Below are positions 34,001-42,003 of a stretch of DNA of 48,043 bases, in pieces (position 1 is the stretch's first letter; each line of letters opens with the position of its first letter). Under the pieces are notes generated by a model, which made no database searches, was not told the origin of the DNA, and saw nothing but the letters and a program-made list of their open reading frames with translations. The translations under genes were made by a program, and so were the position numbers. Origin of the DNA: Promicromonospora citrea (lineage in GTDB: Bacteria; Actinomycetota; Actinomycetes; Actinomycetales; Cellulomonadaceae); assembly GCF_013004695.1 (NCBI RefSeq), contig NZ_JABEMG010000020.1, positions 1 through 48,043 of the forward strand, read 5' to 3'.

Positions 34001-35712
34001 CAGCTCTCCTGCGTCGTGGTTCGTGCGGTGGTCTCCCGCGGGGCGAGCGCCCCGACGGCGGCGCGCTCGACCGCCAGGCCGGCGTCGTAGCGCTCGAGGA
34101 ACGCGGCGTAGCCCGCCACGTCGGCCGGGTCCGGCTCGACGACGTCGAGCTCGGCGGAGGCGAACACCTCGGCGGCCAGCCAGGTGCCCAGGTCGGGGAC
34201 GTCGGCCCCGGCGGCGGCCGCCCGGTAGGCGGCCAGCACGGCGATGCCCCACGCGCCGCCCTCGCCCGCGGTCCGGCCGACGGCGACCGGCGCGCCGAGC
34301 GCCGCAGCGAGCAGCCGCTGGGCCACGCCCTCGGTCCGGAACATGCCGCCGTGCGCGAACATCGCGTCGAGGCCCACCTCCTCCCGCTCGAGCACCCGCA
34401 TGCCGAGGCTCAGGGTGCCGAACGCGCTGTAGACCTGGGTGCGCGCGAAGTTGGCGAGCGTGAGACGGCTGTCGGGCGTGCGGGTGAACAGCGGGCGCCC
34501 GGCCTCCAGGCCGGTGATCGGCTCGCCGGACAGGTAGTTGTAGGCGAGCAGGCCGCCGCCGTCGGCGTCGCCGTCCAGGGCCGACCGCAGGAAGGCCTCG
34601 AAGACGGTCTCCGGGTCGGCGGGCTGCCCGAGCGCGGCGGCGAGCTGGCCGAACAGGTCCGCCCACGCGGCGAGCTCGCTGGCCCCGTTGTTGCAGTGCA
34701 CCATGGCCACGAGGTCGCCGGCCGGGGTGGTGACGAGGTCGATCTCCTCGTGCACCCGCTCCAGCGGCCGCTCGAGCACGACCATGGCGAAGATGCTCGT
34801 GCCGGCACTCACGTTGCCCGTGCGCGGCGCCACCGAGTTCGTCGCGACCATCCCCGTGCCCGCGTCGCCCTCGGGCGGGCACAGCGGGATGCCCGGCCGG
34901 AGCGTCCCGCTCGGGTCCAGCAGCGCGGCGCCCTCGGGCGTGAGCGTCCCGGCGTCGGCGCCCGCGGGCAGGACGGCGGGCAGCAGGTCGGCCAGCGGCG
35001 GCACGCGGCCGGCGGCACGCTCGTCGAACGCGGCGAGCATCGCGCGGTCGTAGCCGGCGGTGGCGACGTCGACGGGGAACATGCCCGACGCGTCGCCCAC
35101 GCCGAGCACGTGGCGGCCGGTGAGCCGCCGGTGCACGTAGCCCGCGAGGGTCGTGAGGTGGCGCACCCGGGCGACGTGCGGCTCGTCGTCGAGCACGGCC
35201 TGGTAGAGGTGCGCGACCGACCAGCGCAGCGGGATGTTGTGGCCGAGCAGCTCCGTCAGCTCGCGGGCGGCACGCTCGGTGCTCGTGTTGCGCCACGTGC
35301 GGAAGGGGACGAGCAGCTCACCGGCCTCGTCGAACGCGAGGTAGCCGTGCATCATCGCCGAGACGCCGAGGGCGCCGACGGTGGTAGGCCGCACGCCGTA
35401 CCGGGCCTCGACGTCGGCGAGGAGCGCGGCGACCGCCTCCTGCAGACCCGTCCAGACCGCCTCGAGCGAGTAGGTCCACACGCCGTCGACGAGCTGGTTC
35501 TCCCAGTCGTGGCTGCCGCTCGCGAGCGGCACGTTGTCGGGGCCCACGAGGCACGCCTTGATCCGGGTCGAGCCGAGCTCGATGCCGAGGGCGGTGCGGC
35601 CCTGCTCGATCGCCGCGGCGATGTCCAGGTCCGCCTCGTGCGGGGTGGTCGCCTGTGGTGTGGTGGTCTGCGGCGTGGTCGCCCGTGCGCCGCCGTCCTG
35701 CCGCTCCGCCAT
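34000..35712 (-). CDS. araB: L-ribulokinase (FGGY family)
   Basis: A 570-residue FGGY-family sugar kinase. N-terminal [16 protein letters not shown] is the phosphate-1 motif, [11 protein letters not shown] and TWRNTSTE follow, then [29 protein letters not shown] and the late GHGG-type [10 protein letters not shown] and [10 protein letters not shown]. This is the variant found with araA/araD in clostridia and actinomycetes and often misnamed xylulokinase; position next to araD and araA supports L-ribulokinase. I choose ATG 35712 (GGAG nine bases upstream) rather than an in-frame start at 35781 that lies close to the operator. Confidence 0.9.
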   Translation of the reverse strand: MAERQDGGARATTPQTTTPQATTPHEADLDIAAAIEQGRTALGIELGSTRIKACLVGPDNVPLASGSHDWENQLVDGVWTYSLEAVWTGLQEAVAALLADVEARYGVRPTTVGALGVSAMMHGYLAFDEAGELLVPFRTWRNTSTERAARELTELLGHNIPLRWSVAHLYQAVLDDEPHVARVRHLTTLAGYVHRRLTGRHVLGVGDASGMFPVDVATAGYDRAMLAAFDERAAGRVPPLADLLPAVLPAGADAGTLTPEGAALLDPSGTLRPGIPLCPPEGDAGTGMVATNSVAPRTGNVSAGTSIFAMVVLERPLERVHEEIDLVTTPAGDLVAMVHCNNGASELAAWADLFGQLAAALGQPADPETVFEAFLRSALDGDADGGGLLAYNYLSGEPITGLEAGRPLFTRTPDSRLTLANFARTQVYSAFGTLSLGMRVLEREEVGLDAMFAHGGMFRTEGVAQRLLAAALGAPVAVGRTAGEGGAWGIAVLAAYRAAAAGADVPDLGTWLAAEVFASAELDVVEPDPADVAGYAAFLERYDAGLAVERAAVGALAPRETTARTTTQES

Positions 35713-35786
35713 CGTCGGCCGCTCCGTCCTGCCCGCGCCGTCACGGGCTGTCGTTCCCAAGGTTCTCTGCTCACGATCCACTGGAT

Positions 35787-35800
35787 GTTAGCGCTCACAC
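35787..35800. promoter_or_regulatory. LacI-family operator at the araB promoter
   Basis: TGTTAGCGCTCACA, identical to the ytfQ operator, within the minus-strand block TGTCAG-N6/7-TGTGAGCGCTAACATCCAG. TAACAT may be the -10. Identity to the ytfQ site over the operator and flanks indicates co-regulation of arabinose uptake and catabolism. Confidence 0.7.
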
Positions 35801-35845
35801 GATACCTGACACCTGCCTGCCCCTCGCTGCCGGCGACCGTTCCCG

Positions 35846-35903
35846 CCGAGAACGACCTGCGGGACGGGTTCCGGTCGGATCCCGTCCCGCAGGTCGTTCT
35901 CGG
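35846..35903. repeat. Long palindromic element P3 (23-bp perfect arms)
   Basis: Arms 35846-35868 and 35881-35903 are perfectly complementary; after one mismatch an inner TCCG/CGGA pair closes the loop. The outer word CGAGAACGACCT is shared with P1 and P2. It begins 15 bp beyond the stop codon of the CUT1 binding protein and lies just upstream of the araB promoter, so it would isolate araB from read-through. Confidence 0.85.
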
Positions 35904-35917
35904 GGGTGTGCCGCGGC

Positions 35918-37258
35918 TCAGCCGTTGACCGTGAAGCCCTGGTCCGTGCCGTAGGCCACGTTCTCCTCCTGCCACGCCGCCAGCCCGTCGAGCAGCGACG
36001 ACCGGTCGAGCCACGCCTGGCCCACCGTGTCGGCGAAGACGCTGTTCGCGTACGACTGCCACGGCAGGTACTGCCAGCCCTCGTTCACGTCCGCGGCGCC
36101 GCCGGCCAGCACCTCGTTGATCTTCTGGCCGCCGAAGTACTCCGACTCGTAGCCCAGGAACTCCTCCGACCCCAGGTGCTCGACGGTCGCGGGGAACCCT
36201 CCGGTCTCCATGAAGGCCTGGATGGACTCGTCGCTCGCGTTGAGCCACTTGAGGAAGCCCGCAGCGAGCAGCTTGTTCTCCGCCGCCCCCGGGATCGACT
36301 CGGTGCTGCCGCCGTTCTCGGCGTTGGTCGGCGTGCCGTCGTAGGTCGGCATCGGAGCCACGCGCCACTTGCCTGCACCGTCCGGTACGCCGTCCTCGAG
36401 GATGCCCGGCATCCAGGCGCCGAGCGCGACCGACGCGATGGTGCCGTCGTTCAGCGCCGCGTACCACTCGTCGCTCCAGCCCGGGAGCCGGCAGAGCAGC
36501 TCGTCGTCGATGAGCGGCTGGTACATCTCGGCGAACCGGGTGGTGCCCTCGTCGGCCAGGTCGATGGTCACGGACTCGCCGTCGTTCTGGAACGGGGTAC
36601 CGCCCGCCTGCCAGATCATGCTCGTCGTGAACCCCGGGTCGCCCGAGTCGTTCGCGAGGCACCGGTCCGGGTCGTCCTGCTTGACGGCCCGCGCGACCTC
36701 GATGTATTCGTCCCACGTGGTCGGCACCTCCACGCCGACGTCGTCGAACACCTCCTGGTTGTAGAAGAAGGCCATCGGCCCGGAGTCCTGCGGCAGGCCC
36801 CAGATGCCGCCGTTCTGGGAGACCGCGCCCCAGGTCGACGGCGTGTACAGGCTCTCGAGCTCGTCGAAGCCGTACTGCGTGAGGTCCACGAGCTGGCCGG
36901 GGAGCTGGAACTGCGGGATCGACTGGTACTCGATCTGCACGACGTCGGGCACGCCCTTGCCCGCCGCGATCGCGTTCTGCAGCTTGGTGTTGGACTCGCC
37001 CGCGCCGACCGTGTCCACGAGCGTCACGTCGACGTCCGGGTACGCCTTCTCGAACTCCTCGATCTGCTTCTCGGCCTGCGGGGTCCACGTCCAGTAGGTG
37101 AGGCTGCCGCCCTCCTGGAGCGCGGCCTCGATCTCGTCCGCGGTGGCGCCCTCGCCGCCACCGCCGTCACCGCCGCCGCCCGAGCAGGCGGTCAGGGAGA
37201 CGGCGAGCAGCGCGGTCAGGGCGCCGGCCGCGACACGTCCTGTGCGGGTGATGGTCAT
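35918..37258 (-). CDS. CUT1 extracellular solute-binding lipoprotein
   Basis: A 446-residue family 1 solute-binding protein. Lipobox LTAC (Cys at about 25) is followed by a Gly-rich linker; the mature protein starts SLTYWTWTPQAEKQIEEFEKAYPDVDV and contains VPDVVQIEYQSIPQF, GPMAFFYNQEVFDDVGV and FLKWLNASDESIQAFME as in oligosaccharide-binding proteins. It is the last gene of a permease-permease-binding protein operon. Given araBDA next door, arabino-oligosaccharides (compare AraN of Bacillus) are a reasonable guess. Confidence 0.92.
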   Translation of the reverse strand: MTITRTGRVAAGALTALLAVSLTACSGGGGDGGGGEGATADEIEAALQEGGSLTYWTWTPQAEKQIEEFEKAYPDVDVTLVDTVGAGESNTKLQNAIAAGKGVPDVVQIEYQSIPQFQLPGQLVDLTQYGFDELESLYTPSTWGAVSQNGGIWGLPQDSGPMAFFYNQEVFDDVGVEVPTTWDEYIEVARAVKQDDPDRCLANDSGDPGFTTSMIWQAGGTPFQNDGESVTIDLADEGTTRFAEMYQPLIDDELLCRLPGWSDEWYAALNDGTIASVALGAWMPGILEDGVPDGAGKWRVAPMPTYDGTPTNAENGGSTESIPGAAENKLLAAGFLKWLNASDESIQAFMETGGFPATVEHLGSEEFLGYESEYFGGQKINEVLAGGAADVNEGWQYLPWQSYANSVFADTVGQAWLDRSSLLDGLAAWQEENVAYGTDQGFTVNG

Positions 37259-37305
37259 GGTCTTCCCTCTTCCACGTCGTCGTAGCTCGGGTCCTCGGGG
37301 TCGGG

Positions 37306-38169
37306 TCAGGCCTTCACGCCGCCGGCGCTCAGGCCGGACTGCCAGTAGCGCTGCAGCAGCAGGAAGGCGATCACGATCGGCACGATCGTGAGGAACGAGC
37401 CGGTGATGACCAGGTTGAACACCGGCTGGGCGCCGATGCCGGACGCGTCGGCGAGCCACTGGTACAGGCCGAGCGTCAGCGGGTACAGGTCCGGGTCGTT
37501 GAGCATGATCAGGGGCAGGAAGTAGTTGTTCCAGGTGGCCACGATGGCGAACAGCGCCACCGTGACGATGCCGGGTGCGAGCAGCCGCAGCGAGATCGTG
37601 AAGAACGTGCGCCACTCGCCCGAGCCGTCCACCCGGGCCGCCTCGAGGATCTCCGTCGGCACGGCCTCGGCGGAGAACACCCACATGAGGTAGAGCCCGA
37701 ACGGCGAGACCAGCGAGGGCAGGATGATCGCCCACATCGTGTTCGTCAGGCCGACCTGGCTGAACAGCAGGAACGTCGGCACCGCGAGCGCTGTACCCGG
37801 CACGGCGATGGCGCCGAGGATCGTCGCGAACACCGCGCCGCGCCCGCGGAACCGGTACTTCGCCAGGCCGTAGCCCGCCGCCGTCGCCAGGAGCGTCGCA
37901 CCGCCCGCGCCGACCACCACGTAGACGATCGTGTTGAGGAACCAGCGCACGAAGATGCCGTCGTCGTGCGTGATCACCTGCTGCAGGTTGTCGACGAGCG
38001 CGAACGGGCCGGAGAACCACAGGCCGAACGAGCTGAGCAGCTCGCTCTGCGTCTTGGTGATGCTGAAGAACATCCAGGCCAGCGGCAGCAGCGAGTAGAC
38101 GACGAGGAAGCCCAGCAGCGCCGTGAGCGTGACCGACTTGCGCGGCCGCAGGTACGAGTAGCCCGCCAT
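37306..38169 (-). CDS. CUT1 sugar permease (MalG-like)
   Basis: A 287-residue binding-protein-dependent permease with six transmembrane helices. The EAA loop is EILEAARVDGSGEWRTFFTISLRLLAPG, which docks to the ATPase, and the C-terminus ends QRYWQSGLSAGGVKA as in MalG-type permeases (AraQ-like). ATG 38169 overlaps the stop of the other permease by one base. No ATPase gene accompanies it. Confidence 0.93.
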   Translation of the reverse strand: MAGYSYLRPRKSVTLTALLGFLVVYSLLPLAWMFFSITKTQSELLSSFGLWFSGPFALVDNLQQVITHDDGIFVRWFLNTIVYVVVGAGGATLLATAAGYGLAKYRFRGRGAVFATILGAIAVPGTALAVPTFLLFSQVGLTNTMWAIILPSLVSPFGLYLMWVFSAEAVPTEILEAARVDGSGEWRTFFTISLRLLAPGIVTVALFAIVATWNNYFLPLIMLNDPDLYPLTLGLYQWLADASGIGAQPVFNLVITGSFLTIVPIVIAFLLLQRYWQSGLSAGGVKA

Positions 38170-39056
38170 CACGCCTCCCTCCGCGTGCCGCGCAGCTGGA
38201 CGACGTACGCGATCACTGCCGTGACGAGGCCCATGACGATCGCGACGGTCGCCGCGTAGCTGACCTGGTTGCCCGCGAACGTGAGGTTGTAGGCGTAGAT
38301 GTTCGGCGTGTAGTACGACGAGATCAGCGCGGGCTGGATCTCCTTGAGGATGTTCGGCTCGTTGAAGAGCTGGAAGCTGCCGAGGATCGAGAAGATCGTC
38401 GCGATGACGAGCGCCCCGCGCACGGCGGGCAGCTTGATGGAGCGCACGATGCGGAACTGGCCCGCCCCGTCGATCGCCGCCGCCTCGTAGACCTCGTGCG
38501 GCACCGTCTTGAGCGCCGAGTACAGGATCAGCATGTTGTAACCGACGAACTCCCAGGTCACGATGTTGCCGATCGCCGTGAGGATCCACCGTTTGGTGTA
38601 CGGGTCGAGCAGCGCGAAGCCCACCAGGTCGTTGACGGTCGCCGTGAGGCCGAGCCGGTCGTCGTACATGTAGCCCCACATGAGCACCGCCACGACGCCG
38701 GGCACGGCGTACGGCAGGAAGAGCGCCACGCGGAAGAAGCTCCGGCCGTGCAGCCGCCCGCTGTCGATCGCCAGGGCCGCGACGAGCGCGAGCAGCAGCA
38801 TGATCGGCACCTGCACGACGAGGAACAGCCCGACGCGGCCCGCGCCGTCCCACAGCTTGGGGTCGGTGAGGGCCGTGACGTAGTTGGCGAACCCGGCGAA
38901 CGTGGTGCCGCCCATGAGCTGGTTGCGGAACAGGCTCAGGTACATGGAGTAGGCCAGCGGCGTCACGATCATCAGCGCGAACACCACGAGGAACGGCGAC
39001 ACGAAGCTCCAGCCGGCCGCTGAGACGCGGCGGCTCGGTGGGCGGCGACCTGGCAC
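38169..39056 (-). CDS. CUT1 sugar permease (MalF-like)
   Basis: A 295-residue permease with six transmembrane helices and EAA loop HEVYEAAAIDGAGQFRIVRSIKLPAVRG. It pairs with the MalG-like permease. Start is GTG 39056, with GGAAGGGG about eight bases upstream. It is the first gene of the operon. A promoter and operator-like dyad lie upstream, next to the second lacI-type gene. Confidence 0.92.
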   Translation of the reverse strand: MPGRRPPSRRVSAAGWSFVSPFLVVFALMIVTPLAYSMYLSLFRNQLMGGTTFAGFANYVTALTDPKLWDGAGRVGLFLVVQVPIMLLLALVAALAIDSGRLHGRSFFRVALFLPYAVPGVVAVLMWGYMYDDRLGLTATVNDLVGFALLDPYTKRWILTAIGNIVTWEFVGYNMLILYSALKTVPHEVYEAAAIDGAGQFRIVRSIKLPAVRGALVIATIFSILGSFQLFNEPNILKEIQPALISSYYTPNIYAYNLTFAGNQVSYAATVAIVMGLVTAVIAYVVQLRGTRREA

Positions 39057-39072
39057 GCGCGCACCCCTTCCC

Positions 39073-39090
39073 CCGGACGACGTCGTCCGG
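39073..39090. promoter_or_regulatory. 18-bp perfect palindrome in the CUT1 leader
   Basis: CCGGACGACGTCGTCCGG is fully self-complementary and lies 17 bp before the GTG. A second dyad CCGCGCAG-CA-CTGCGCGG is at 39102-39119. Both are in the predicted 5' untranslated region. Confidence 0.45.
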
Positions 39091-39126
39091 ACTCACAGGC
39101 ACCGCGCAGCACTGCGCGGCGACAGA

Positions 39127-39142
39127 ATGTGAACGTGAACAT
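39127..39142. promoter_or_regulatory. LacI-type operator of the CUT1 operon
   Basis: ATGTGAACGTGAACAT is an imperfect palindrome (ATGT/ACAT ends around a central ACGT). On the minus strand TTGACA (plus 39180-39185) and CAGAGT 18 bp later form a promoter, placing this dyad just downstream of the expected transcription start, where repressor binding would block elongation. Remaining sequence up to 39289 shows nothing recognisable. Confidence 0.6.
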
Positions 39143-39289
39143 CCTGTGCGCGGCGACTCTGCCATCGCACCCGCCGACGTGTCAACGATCTCGTCGGCAT
39201 GCGGGAAAGCGCGATCCCGGGGGTTCGCCTGCGGCCTTGCCGCCGTGTTCGGGCGGAGCAGGAGGGCCGGCAGGTGGCGCAGCGGCGGG

Positions 39290-40330
39290 TCAGGCGCGCG
39301 GGGCTCCTGCGCTGCGGCGGACCACCAGCTCCGGAGCGATCAGCTCGGCCGTGGGCCCGTCACCGTCGACGGCGGCCAGCAGCAGCGCGACGCTGCGCCG
39401 GCCGAGGTCACCGAACGGCTGCCGCACGGTGGTCAGCGGCGGGATGAAGTGTCCCGACCCCTCGATGTCGTCGAACCCCACCACGGAGACGTCGTCCGGC
39501 ACGGACAGACCGGACTCCCACAGCGCGCGCAACAGGCCGAGCGCGAGCTGGTCGTTGGCGGTGAACACCGCCGTCGGCCCCTCGCCCGCCGCGACGCGCC
39601 GCGCGAGGTCGAGGCCCACCGCGTAGCCGCTGTCGGCCGTCCAGCTCGCGACCACCGGGTCCGGCACGGCCAGGCCGTGCTCGGCGAGCACGGCGCGCCA
39701 CGCCTCCTTGCGCTCGACGGCGTCCAGCCAGTCCGGCGGGCCCGCGACATGCAGGATCTGCCGGTGCCCCAGCCCGATCAGGTGCTCGACGGCGAGGCGC
39801 GCCCCCGCGCGCTGGTCCACCGAGAGCGGGATCACCGGCACGTCCGGCCGCAGGTCCCGCGCGGCGATGAGGACGACGGGCACGGGCGCCCGGAACGACT
39901 CCACGGCGTCGGCCACGTCGGTGTGCGGCGCGATCACGACGATGCCCTCGACCGCCTGGTCCATGAAGTGCTCGAGCGCGCCGTGCAGCGTCTCGGCGTC
40001 GTAGCGGCGCAAGGTCGCCACGCTCACGTACCAGCCCTGCTCGCGCGCGGCCTCCTCGACCGCGATCAGCGTGCTCGACGGCCCGAACAGTGGCGACCCC
40101 GTCGTCACGACCCCGACCGTCGCGGTCCGCGCGGTGACGAGCGCCCGCGCCGCGCTGTTGCGGCGGTAACCGAGCTGCGCGATCGCCTCCAGCACCTTCT
40201 CCCGGGTGGCCGGGCGTACGCTGCGGTGCCCGTTGAGCACCCGGGAGACGGTCTGGTGGGACACGCCCGCGAGCGCCGCGACGTCGGCCATGGCCGGCGG
40301 CCGCGTCGTCGCGGGTCGGGAGACGGTCAC
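39290..40330 (-). CDS. LacI-family transcriptional regulator of the CUT1 operon
   Basis: A 346-residue LacI regulator: AMADVAALAGVSHQTVSRVLNGHRSV is the helix-turn-helix, ATREKVLEAIAQLGY the hinge; the ligand core includes VEGIVVIAPHTDV, VFTANDQLALGLL and VVGFDDIEGSGHFIPPLTTVRQP. The HQTVSRVLNG recognition helix differs from the first LacI gene, fitting a different operator. Start GTG 40330 lies seven bases after the proC stop; an ATG at 40291 with little lost from the N-terminus is an alternative. It probably represses the CUT1 operon 233 bp downstream. Confidence 0.92.
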   Translation of the reverse strand: MTVSRPATTRPPAMADVAALAGVSHQTVSRVLNGHRSVRPATREKVLEAIAQLGYRRNSAARALVTARTATVGVVTTGSPLFGPSSTLIAVEEAAREQGWYVSVATLRRYDAETLHGALEHFMDQAVEGIVVIAPHTDVADAVESFRAPVPVVLIAARDLRPDVPVIPLSVDQRAGARLAVEHLIGLGHRQILHVAGPPDWLDAVERKEAWRAVLAEHGLAVPDPVVASWTADSGYAVGLDLARRVAAGEGPTAVFTANDQLALGLLRALWESGLSVPDDVSVVGFDDIEGSGHFIPPLTTVRQPFGDLGRRSVALLLAAVDGDGPTAELIAPELVVRRSAGAPRA

Positions 40331-40337
40331 CGGGGGA

Positions 40338-41141
40338 TCATCCCGCCAGCTCGCGGGCGCGGTCACGCGCGGCGGCCGCTGCGGCGACGAACGCGGCCCG
40401 CACCGCGCGGTCGTCCAGCTCACGCAGGCCCGCCGCCGTCGTGCCGCCGGGCGAGGTGACCTTCTCGCGCAGGATCACGGGGTGCTCGCCCGACTCGTCG
40501 AGCAGGCGCGAGGCGCCGAGCAGCGTCTGCGTCGCCAGGCGGCGTGCGACGTCGCGGGTCAGGCCGAGCAGCACACCGGCCTCGGCGAGCGCGTCGGCCA
40601 CGTGGAACACGTACGCGGGGCCCGAGCCGGAGATCGCGGTCACCGCGTCGAGGTCCTTCTCGGCCGCGCGCACGACGGCGCCCGTGCCGGCGAGCAGGTG
40701 CTCGACCGCCTCGAGGTGGGCGTCGGTGGCGGAGGCACCGGGGGCGATCGCGGTGATGCCCGCGCCGATCGCCGCGGGCGTGTTGGGCACCGTCCGCACC
40801 ACGGGGAGTCCCGCGGGCAACCGCTCCTCGTAGAAGGTGGTGGGCAGGCCTGCCGCGACGGTGACGACGACGGCCGACGGGTCGAGCGCGGGCGCGACCT
40901 CCTCGAGCAGCGCACCGACGTCCTTCGGTTTGACGCCGACGAGGACGAGGCCCGCCCCGCGCACGGCCGCCGCGTTGTCGCTGGTCGTGGCCACCTGATA
41001 GGTCTCACGCAGGTGCTGGGCCTTCGCCTCGGTCCGCACGGTGGCCACGACGTCGGACGCCGCCCACCCGCCGGAGAGCGCGCCCGCGAGGACCGCCTCG
41101 CCCATGTTCCCGGCGCCGAGCACCGCAAGTCGCTGGTTCAC
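40338..41141 (-). CDS. proC: Pyrroline-5-carboxylate reductase
   Basis: A 267-residue enzyme making L-proline from 1-pyrroline-5-carboxylate with NAD(P)H. The N-terminal Rossmann motif is LAVLGAGNMGEAVL, and the C-terminal dimerisation domain has VVRTVPNTPAAIGAG, AISGSGPAYVFH and EKVTSPGGTTAAGL, all diagnostic for ProC. Start is GTG 41141; GAGAAT six bases upstream may be the -10 of a leaderless transcript, or GGGAG may be a distant ribosome binding site. The lacI-type gene follows almost immediately. Confidence 0.95.
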   Translation of the reverse strand: MNQRLAVLGAGNMGEAVLAGALSGGWAASDVVATVRTEAKAQHLRETYQVATTSDNAAAVRGAGLVLVGVKPKDVGALLEEVAPALDPSAVVVTVAAGLPTTFYEERLPAGLPVVRTVPNTPAAIGAGITAIAPGASATDAHLEAVEHLLAGTGAVVRAAEKDLDAVTAISGSGPAYVFHVADALAEAGVLLGLTRDVARRLATQTLLGASRLLDESGEHPVILREKVTSPGGTTAAGLRELDDRAVRAAFVAAAAAARDRARELAG

Positions 41142-41165
41142 GCGGTCATTCTCTCCCGCGGCCGG

Positions 41166-41819
41166 TCAGAGCGGGAACGCGGCGTAGAAGTCCTCCATGA
41201 GGTCCGCGGGGCCGGTGGCCTGCAGCACGGCCGTGCCGTTCTGCCAGACCACGACCGCCGTGCCGGCCTTCGCCGGGACGATCGCGTACCGGCCGACCAC
41301 GGTGCTGCCCACCTTGACGTCACCCTCGTGCTCGGGCTCGCCCGCCGCCTTCGTCCAGGCGGCCGCCGCCGTGGCCGCCTCGTCGTCCGTGGCCCACTGG
41401 CCGGCGACGACCTCGACCTCGTCCGGGCCGCCGTCGGCGTACCGGGCCGTCCACGCCTCGAGGGCGCCCTGCTCCTTCGGCTCCTCGGCCTCCTCGAGCT
41501 CGCCCAGCGCGTACCGGAGCACCGCGGACGGCAGCGCCTGCTGGAAGTCCGTCTCGTCGCGGGTGCGCTCGATGGCCTTGACCGTCGGTGTCGGCGCGGG
41601 CGCCGTGACCGTCACGGTGGGGACCGGCTGCGGCGTGCCCTCGGCACGCCAGAACCCCGGCCAGACGAGGCCCGCCGCGAGCACGACGGCCAGCACCAGG
41701 ACGAGGAGCCCCAGCAGGACGACGAGCCGACGGCGGCGGTACACCGCGCGGGACGGCTTCCGTGGCGCGACCGATGCGGTGGCACCCGTCCGCGGCGCTC
41801 TCACACGCTGGTCCGACAT
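41166..41819 (-). CDS. Membrane-anchored hypothetical protein
   Basis: A 217-residue protein with a basic N-terminus (about 1-32), one transmembrane helix (LVVLLGLLVLVLAVVLAAGLVW), a Pro/Thr-rich linker and an extracytoplasmic alpha/beta domain ending TGPADLMEDFYAAFPL. I do not recognise the domain. AGGGGAG precedes the ATG by six bases. It is upstream of proC in the same direction and divergent from radA. Confidence 0.7.
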   Translation of the reverse strand: MSDQRVRAPRTGATASVAPRKPSRAVYRRRRLVVLLGLLVLVLAVVLAAGLVWPGFWRAEGTPQPVPTVTVTAPAPTPTVKAIERTRDETDFQQALPSAVLRYALGELEEAEEPKEQGALEAWTARYADGGPDEVEVVAGQWATDDEAATAAAAWTKAAGEPEHEGDVKVGSTVVGRYAIVPAKAGTAVVVWQNGTAVLQATGPADLMEDFYAAFPL

Positions 41820-41991
41820 GTCTGGCTCCCCTGCACTCCTGCCGCTGATCTCCCGCCGCCGGGTACGACGCACCGGCTTCTGGTCGGCACCTTATGTGCC
41901 ACCACCGACATCCGCGCGGAGGCACGCGGCCGGGGGGCGCCGGAGCGTGCGTCGGTGCTCGTGCCGGTGCTCGTGTGTCAGTGGCGGCACG

Positions 41992-41997
41992 TACGGT
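41992..41997 (+). promoter_or_regulatory. Putative -10 box, leaderless radA
   Basis: TACGGT is followed by six bases and the GTG at 42004. The 184-bp gap to the divergent gene also holds a small GGCAC/GTGCC hairpin at 41886-41900. Confidence 0.5.
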
Positions 41998-42003
41998 GCG
42001 ACC

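Noticed and set aside
35713-35781. Longer araB start at 35781
   Set aside because: It would add an unconserved basic N-terminus and place the start almost on the operator; ATG 35712 has a ribosome binding site.
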